Below are positions 60,448 to 64,000 of a stretch of 64,000 nucleotides of DNA, one piece after another (position 1 is the stretch's first letter; every line of letters begins with the position of its first letter). Where the stretch lies: assembly GCA_003130835.1 (NCBI GenBank), contig QEXX01000023.1:16713-80712 (forward strand), read 5' to 3'. The DNA comes from Anaerolineae bacterium. GTDB lineage: Bacteria; Chloroflexota; Anaerolineae; Anaerolineales; UBA4823. The notes beneath the pieces were generated by a model, which ran no database searches, was not told the DNA's origin, and was given only the letters and a program-made list of their open reading frames with translations. The position numbers and the translations under genes are program-made.

Positions 60448-61161
60448 ATGGAAGTACAAATCGCCGTTTCCAAATTACCGAAATTCGGCGTCAGTGAAAG
60501 TGGGGATACCGTAGAAGTGATCGAGCGTCCACGGGGAGGCATCTCCGTGGTTCTATCCGATGGCCAAACTTCTGGAAAGGGCGCGAAAACCATCTCAAAT
60601 CTTGTCGTTCGGAAAGTGATTTCCCTGCTTGCTGAGGGCGTTCGGGACGGTGCGGCAGCCAGAGCGGCCTCCGATTACCTTTACACTCATCGAAATGGAA
60701 AAGTCTCTGCTACCCTAAATATCTGTTCGATTGACTTGGCTACCAAGACTTTAGTGATTACGCGCAACAACCCGGCGCCAGTCATTCTATTCGACAACCA
60801 GCAGACTCACATCTTTGACGAAGAGAGCAAACCGGTTGGTTTGTATCCAGACACGCGACCCGTGATTGTCGAGATCCATTTGACAGTCGGTTTATGTGCT
60901 ATCGTTTTCTCCGATGGCTTAATCCATGCTGGCTCACGAAATGGAAATTTGCTCGACTTCGTATCGGTTATTGAACAATATGCCAGACAACCGCAAGATC
61001 CGCCCCAGGTGATTGCTGATAATCTTCTATTGAGAGCAGTTGAACAGGATAAAGGAAGGCCTACGGACGATATTAGTATCATTGTTATCAAGGTCGTGCC
61101 TCTTCAGGGCGATCAAACACGACGCATGTTGGTTCGGTTACCGTTGAATTGCAATCCTTAG
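60448..61161 (+). CDS. PPM/SpoIIE-type serine phosphatase
   Basis: A 237-aa PP2C-like protein of the SpoIIE/RsbU phosphatase class without sensor domains. Metal-binding motifs are VVLSDGQTSGKGA, CAIVFSDGLIHAG and GRPTDDISIIVI. ATG 60448 gives a clean N-terminus. It dephosphorylates a Ser/Thr-phosphoprotein, such as an anti-sigma-factor antagonist, but no such partner is nearby. It is flanked by a NIL protein and a small P-loop protein. Confidence 0.87.
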   Translation: MEVQIAVSKLPKFGVSESGDTVEVIERPRGGISVVLSDGQTSGKGAKTISNLVVRKVISLLAEGVRDGAAARAASDYLYTHRNGKVSATLNICSIDLATKTLVITRNNPAPVILFDNQQTHIFDEESKPVGLYPDTRPVIVEIHLTVGLCAIVFSDGLIHAGSRNGNLLDFVSVIEQYARQPQDPPQVIADNLLLRAVEQDKGRPTDDISIIVIKVVPLQGDQTRRMLVRLPLNCNP

Positions 61162-61176
61162 AAATCACTTGGCAAG

Positions 61177-61533
61177 ATGAGTGTTTGTATCGGTGTTGTT
61201 GGTCCCTGTGCAGCCGGCAAAACCACTCTTGTCGCCAAATTGAAAGCCTTAGGATATAACGTGCGCCATATCGCTCAGGAGCATTCTTATGTCCCATCGA
61301 TGTGGAAACGAATCGCAAACCCAGACATTTTAATTTATCTCGATGTCAATTATTCCAATACACTGATTCGTAAAAATTTAAATTGGACATTTCAGGAATA
61401 TGAAGAACAACTAAGACGACTAGCGCACGCACGGCAACACGCCGATTTGATCGTTGACACCAACGGGCTTGCTGAAGAGGAAGTTTTGCAGATGGTTATC
61501 AACTTTATCGAGAATTGGAAAAAGGATAGATAG
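61177..61533 (+). CDS. Small P-loop NTP-binding protein, 118 aa
   Basis: A 118-aa protein with Walker A GPCAAGKTTLVAKL at residues 9-22 and a beta-strand LIYLDVNYS. The second half is helical (FQEYEEQLRRLAHARQHA, EVLQMVINFIENW) with IVDTNGL. The architecture looks like a minimal kinase or adenylate-kinase-like fold but lacks a recognisable lid. It is 15 bp downstream of the PP2C-like gene. I cannot name the substrate. Confidence 0.7.
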   Translation: MSVCIGVVGPCAAGKTTLVAKLKALGYNVRHIAQEHSYVPSMWKRIANPDILIYLDVNYSNTLIRKNLNWTFQEYEEQLRRLAHARQHADLIVDTNGLAEEEVLQMVINFIENWKKDR

Positions 61534-61632
61534 ACGCAAGCGAAAAATAGGAGTATAATCCGCCGTGCTAGCCAGCCAGAGGCGCATCCGGGCAATGGCT
61601 GGCATTTGTTTGAGTCTGGAGGCTGTTACTTT

Positions 61633-62994
61633 ATGACCAGAAATACAACCCTTTCGCTAATAATCATTTTTGTCATTCTCATTCTTTCGATCTACCTCGT
61701 CTTGCCGACTACCAATTCCTTTTTGGGGCGGACGATCGTGACCAAACTGGGATTGGATTTGGTCGGTGGACAACAAATTGTTTTACAAGTCGACCTCCCA
61801 GAGAACACCATCCCCGACCGCGCCCTCTTGGAAAAAGCCAGACAAATTGTGGAGAGCCGCGTCAATGGTTTGGGGGTAGCCGAAGCATTGGTGCAAATCG
61901 CCGGCAACCGTTATATTAATGTCGAACTACCGGCGGTGAAGGATGCCACAGAAAGCATCAATGCTATCAAACAAACCGGTGTCCTTGAGTTTGTGGACAT
62001 GTCACAATTGAGTGACGAGCAAGCCTTTGCCCTCATCGACCAGACAATACGCACCGATTTGGAGGAAAGTTTGGCAGGAGCCGTGACAACCCCTATCACC
62101 GCCACCAGTACCCTCACCGATACTGTTTTCCACACCATCATGACCGGTGCAATGCTCGAATCGGTGGAAACCACGACCAACCAAGTTGGTCAACCGGTGG
62201 TCTCCTTCCGTTTGACCCCCGAAGGAACCAAAATTTTCGCTGATTACACCCGCCAAAATCAGGGAAAAATCCTGGCTATTGTCTTGGATAAAAAAGTCAT
62301 CTCTGCCCCACGTATTCGCGAACCTATCGAGAGTGGGGAAGGGATTATCGAGGGGAACTTCACGGTGGAGAGCGCCAATGCCCTAACGGTTCAACTTCGC
62401 TATGGGTCTCTGCCTATTCCCCTAAAAGTTGCCGAAACCCGCACCATTGGACCAACACTTGGAGAAGATTCGTTGCGGAAAAGTCTGATTGCCGGTGCAA
62501 TCGGTTTCGCCATCGTCATCTTATTCATGGTGTTGTATTACCGCTTGCCCGGTGCCGTTGCCATCTCCGCCATTCTCACCTATGCCGTAATTACCTTTGC
62601 CATCTTTCGCACGATTCCGGTGACCCTTACGTTGCCGGGCATTGCCGGCTTTTTGCTCAGCACTGGTTCAGCCTTGGACGCAAATATCCTGATCTTCGAA
62701 CGGCTGAAAGAGGAATTGCGAAGTGGCCGCAAACTTGGATTAGCCATCGACCTTGGCTGGAAAAGGGCTTGGCCTTCAATCCGAGACTCAAACATCGCTA
62801 CAATTCTGACTTCGCTAATCCTTTTCTGGTTTGGTAGCACATTTGGCGCCACAATCGTCAAGGGATTTTCGTTGACACTTTTGTTGGGTGTCGCTGTCAG
62901 TTTGTTCTCAGCCATTGTCGTCACCCGAACCTTCCTAAACGTCCTGTTCACCTATTTTCAACCTTCAAACTATTCAAAATGGTTTGGTTTATAA
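61633..62994 (+). CDS. secD: Preprotein translocase subunit SecD
   Basis: A 453-aa membrane protein. ATG 61633 follows GGAGG (61617-61621). It has an N-terminal helix (TTLSLIIIFVILILSIYL), then GLDLVGGQQIVLQVD and the P1 periplasmic domain. VVSFRLTPEGTKIFADYT and a C-terminal five-helix bundle (IGAIGFAIVILFMVLYYRLPG, LSTGSALDANILIFERLKEEL) complete it. With SecF it couples the ion gradient to protein export. YajC is not seen here. It overlaps the secF ORF. Confidence 0.95.
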   Translation: MTRNTTLSLIIIFVILILSIYLVLPTTNSFLGRTIVTKLGLDLVGGQQIVLQVDLPENTIPDRALLEKARQIVESRVNGLGVAEALVQIAGNRYINVELPAVKDATESINAIKQTGVLEFVDMSQLSDEQAFALIDQTIRTDLEESLAGAVTTPITATSTLTDTVFHTIMTGAMLESVETTTNQVGQPVVSFRLTPEGTKIFADYTRQNQGKILAIVLDKKVISAPRIREPIESGEGIIEGNFTVESANALTVQLRYGSLPIPLKVAETRTIGPTLGEDSLRKSLIAGAIGFAIVILFMVLYYRLPGAVAISAILTYAVITFAIFRTIPVTLTLPGIAGFLLSTGSALDANILIFERLKEELRSGRKLGLAIDLGWKRAWPSIRDSNIATILTSLILFWFGSTFGATIVKGFSLTLLLGVAVSLFSAIVVTRTFLNVLFTYFQPSNYSKWFGL

Positions 62995-63004
62995 AGGTGC
63001 TAAA

Positions 63005-63931
63005 ATGATCAACATTCTCGGAAAACGCTATTACTTCTTCCTAATCTCTTTGCTGATCATTATTCCCGGCATGGTTGTGCTTGGAATATGGAGATTACCT
63101 CTTGCAATTGACTTCACCGGTGGTTCCTATCTGGAATTCAAGTTTGATAAGCGGCAACCGCCCCCACCGGCTGAAATTGTGGTTTTATTTACCGATTTGG
63201 GCATTAAGGACGTTCAAGTCTTAACAACGGAACAACAAACGATCATCGCCAAATCCAGTTTTCTCGACGAGACAACCCAAACCAATCTATTAAAGTCAAT
63301 GGAAGAACGCTTCCAAGACACCATCACCGTCTTACGCTTTGATAGTGTTGGGCCAACGATCGGTCAGCAGGTCACCCAGCGCGCGGCGATTGCCTTAGCC
63401 ATTGCTGCGTTAGCTGTCATCCTCTACATCACGTTTGCCTTCCGGGGCGTGGAACACGCCTTTCGCTACGGCTTATGCGCCATTATTGCCATGGTGCATG
63501 ATGTTGCTGTCGTCATCAGTATTGTTGCCATCGGGGGCAGATTCTTCGGTTGGCAGTTTGATTCGTTGACCTTAACGGCTTTGCTGACCGTGATCGGCTT
63601 TTCGGTGCAAGATAAAATCGTGGTCTTTGATCGCATCCGTGAAAACAGTGTCAATCTGAAACGTTTACCCTTCGAAACCCTGGTCAATCATTCGATTGTT
63701 CAGACTCTACAACGTTCGATCAACACCCAACTGATGACGGTTGAGTTCATGTTGCTCGCCTTAGCTCTGTTTGGAGGAGTCACACTAAGAGAGTTTTCCA
63801 CCATTCTCTTAATCGGGTTATTTATGGGCACATATTCTTCTATTTTTATCGCTGCCCCCATATTGGTCGTTTGGGAAAATCGCGAGTGGCAACGCTGGTT
63901 TAAACCCCGTGCTAGCTCCAGCGCAGCCTGA
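63005..63931 (+). CDS. secF: Preprotein translocase subunit SecF
   Basis: A 308-aa partner of SecD. ATG 63005 follows AAAGGTG and starts 10 bp after the secD stop. N-terminal hydrophobic helix (YYFFLISLLIIIPGMVVLG), FTGGSYLEFKFD, and the conserved VIGFSVQDKIVVFDRIREN of TM4/5, plus the late helices (FSTILLIGLFMGTYSSIFIAAPIL). It converges with a minus-strand prepilin-peptidase end 3 bp away. Confidence 0.95.
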   Translation: MINILGKRYYFFLISLLIIIPGMVVLGIWRLPLAIDFTGGSYLEFKFDKRQPPPPAEIVVLFTDLGIKDVQVLTTEQQTIIAKSSFLDETTQTNLLKSMEERFQDTITVLRFDSVGPTIGQQVTQRAAIALAIAALAVILYITFAFRGVEHAFRYGLCAIIAMVHDVAVVISIVAIGGRFFGWQFDSLTLTALLTVIGFSVQDKIVVFDRIRENSVNLKRLPFETLVNHSIVQTLQRSINTQLMTVEFMLLALALFGGVTLREFSTILLIGLFMGTYSSIFIAAPILVVWENREWQRWFKPRASSSAA

Positions 63932-63934
63932 CAT

Positions 63935-64000
63935 TTACGCACGCACAAGGTAGAGCAACACAAAAGCTCCAAAGATTAAGAACGGAGCATAGGGTATCGC
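63935..64000 (-). CDS. Probable prepilin peptidase, C-terminal end (rest beyond window)
   Basis: Minus strand from the right edge to TAA at 63935, giving 21 residues: AIPYAPFLIFGAFVLLYL then VRA and stop. The PYxPFLxxGA pattern followed by a hydrophobic helix is the end of type IV prepilin peptidases (A24 family), which cleave and methylate prepilins at the membrane. Only the tail is visible, so the call rests on that motif. Confidence 0.6.
   Translation of the reverse strand, partial: AIPYAPFLIFGAFVLLYLVRA

Overview
The window looks like a chromosomal segment of an anaerobic, autotrophy-capable bacterium. The best guess is Chloroflexota, class Anaerolineae. This rests on gene content: a bacterial-type CO dehydrogenase/acetyl-CoA synthase (CODH/ACS) operon with a fused MetV-MetF reductase, a Na+-translocating decarboxylase operon, and a secreted lipoprotein with a PLVxR tail. 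The taxon is inference; no rRNA gene is present. Coding density is high, starts are mostly ATG with some GTG/TTG, and no phage or transposon block is visible.

Layout. 1-2056 (+): the 3' end of cysS followed by two CooC-type nickel-insertion ATPases. 2109-9526 (-): an unrecognised 425-aa protein, a 48-aa membrane peptide, a thiolase, an AAA ATPase, a GNAT-like protein, an aldo/keto reductase and an SDR-like epimerase. 9697-12906 (+): a 1069-aa hybrid sensor kinase. 12910-16278 (-): a double-SIS sugar isomerase, a PabB-PabC fusion, a palindromic tandem repeat and tRNA-Asp. 16381-18973 (-): a corrinoid protein and its ATP-dependent reductive activator. 19286-30880 (+): an HMA-like small protein, then acsA/cooS, acsB, acsD, acsC, acsV, acsE and metV-metF, closed by a strong hairpin. 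31057-35935 (+): Rel, a small Cys/Asp/Glu-rich protein, a PfkB kinase, a lipoprotein and a methyltransferase. 35938-42032 (-): hypABFCDE and tatA. 42091-47165 (+): trmFO, an M28 peptidase, a soluble histidine kinase, hflX and a small membrane protein. 47286-53664 (-): methylmalonyl-CoA decarboxylase (four subunits), an aminotransferase and PEP carboxykinase. 53851-55398 (-): a tyrosine recombinase with a dif-like palindrome over its own promoter, and an orphan helical protein. 55475-63931 (+): tRNA-Leu, tig, clpP, a HAD phosphatase, rlmN, a NIL-domain protein, a PP2C-like phosphatase, a P-loop protein, secD and secF. The window ends in the C-terminus of a probable prepilin peptidase on the minus strand.

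How the genes fit together. The CODH/ACS operon encodes the carbonyl branch of the Wood-Ljungdahl pathway plus its last methyl-branch steps: methylene-THF reduction by MetVF, methyl transfer by AcsE to the corrinoid protein AcsCD, and condensation on AcsB with CO from AcsA. AcsV reactivates oxidised AcsCD. The two CooC ATPases at the left edge probably mature the nickel sites. The hyp genes imply a [NiFe] hydrogenase encoded elsewhere that could supply electrons. The decarboxylase/PEP carboxykinase operon joins Na+ pumping to C3/C4 metabolism. Formate dehydrogenase, formyl-THF synthetase and FolD are not in the window.

The observations most worth a second look are the dif-like palindrome that overlaps the recombinase promoter, the CxxC-less HMA-like protein that heads the CODH/ACS operon, the unrecognised protein beside the CooC pair, the orphan corrinoid protein with its own activator, and the palindromic repeat near tRNA-Asp.
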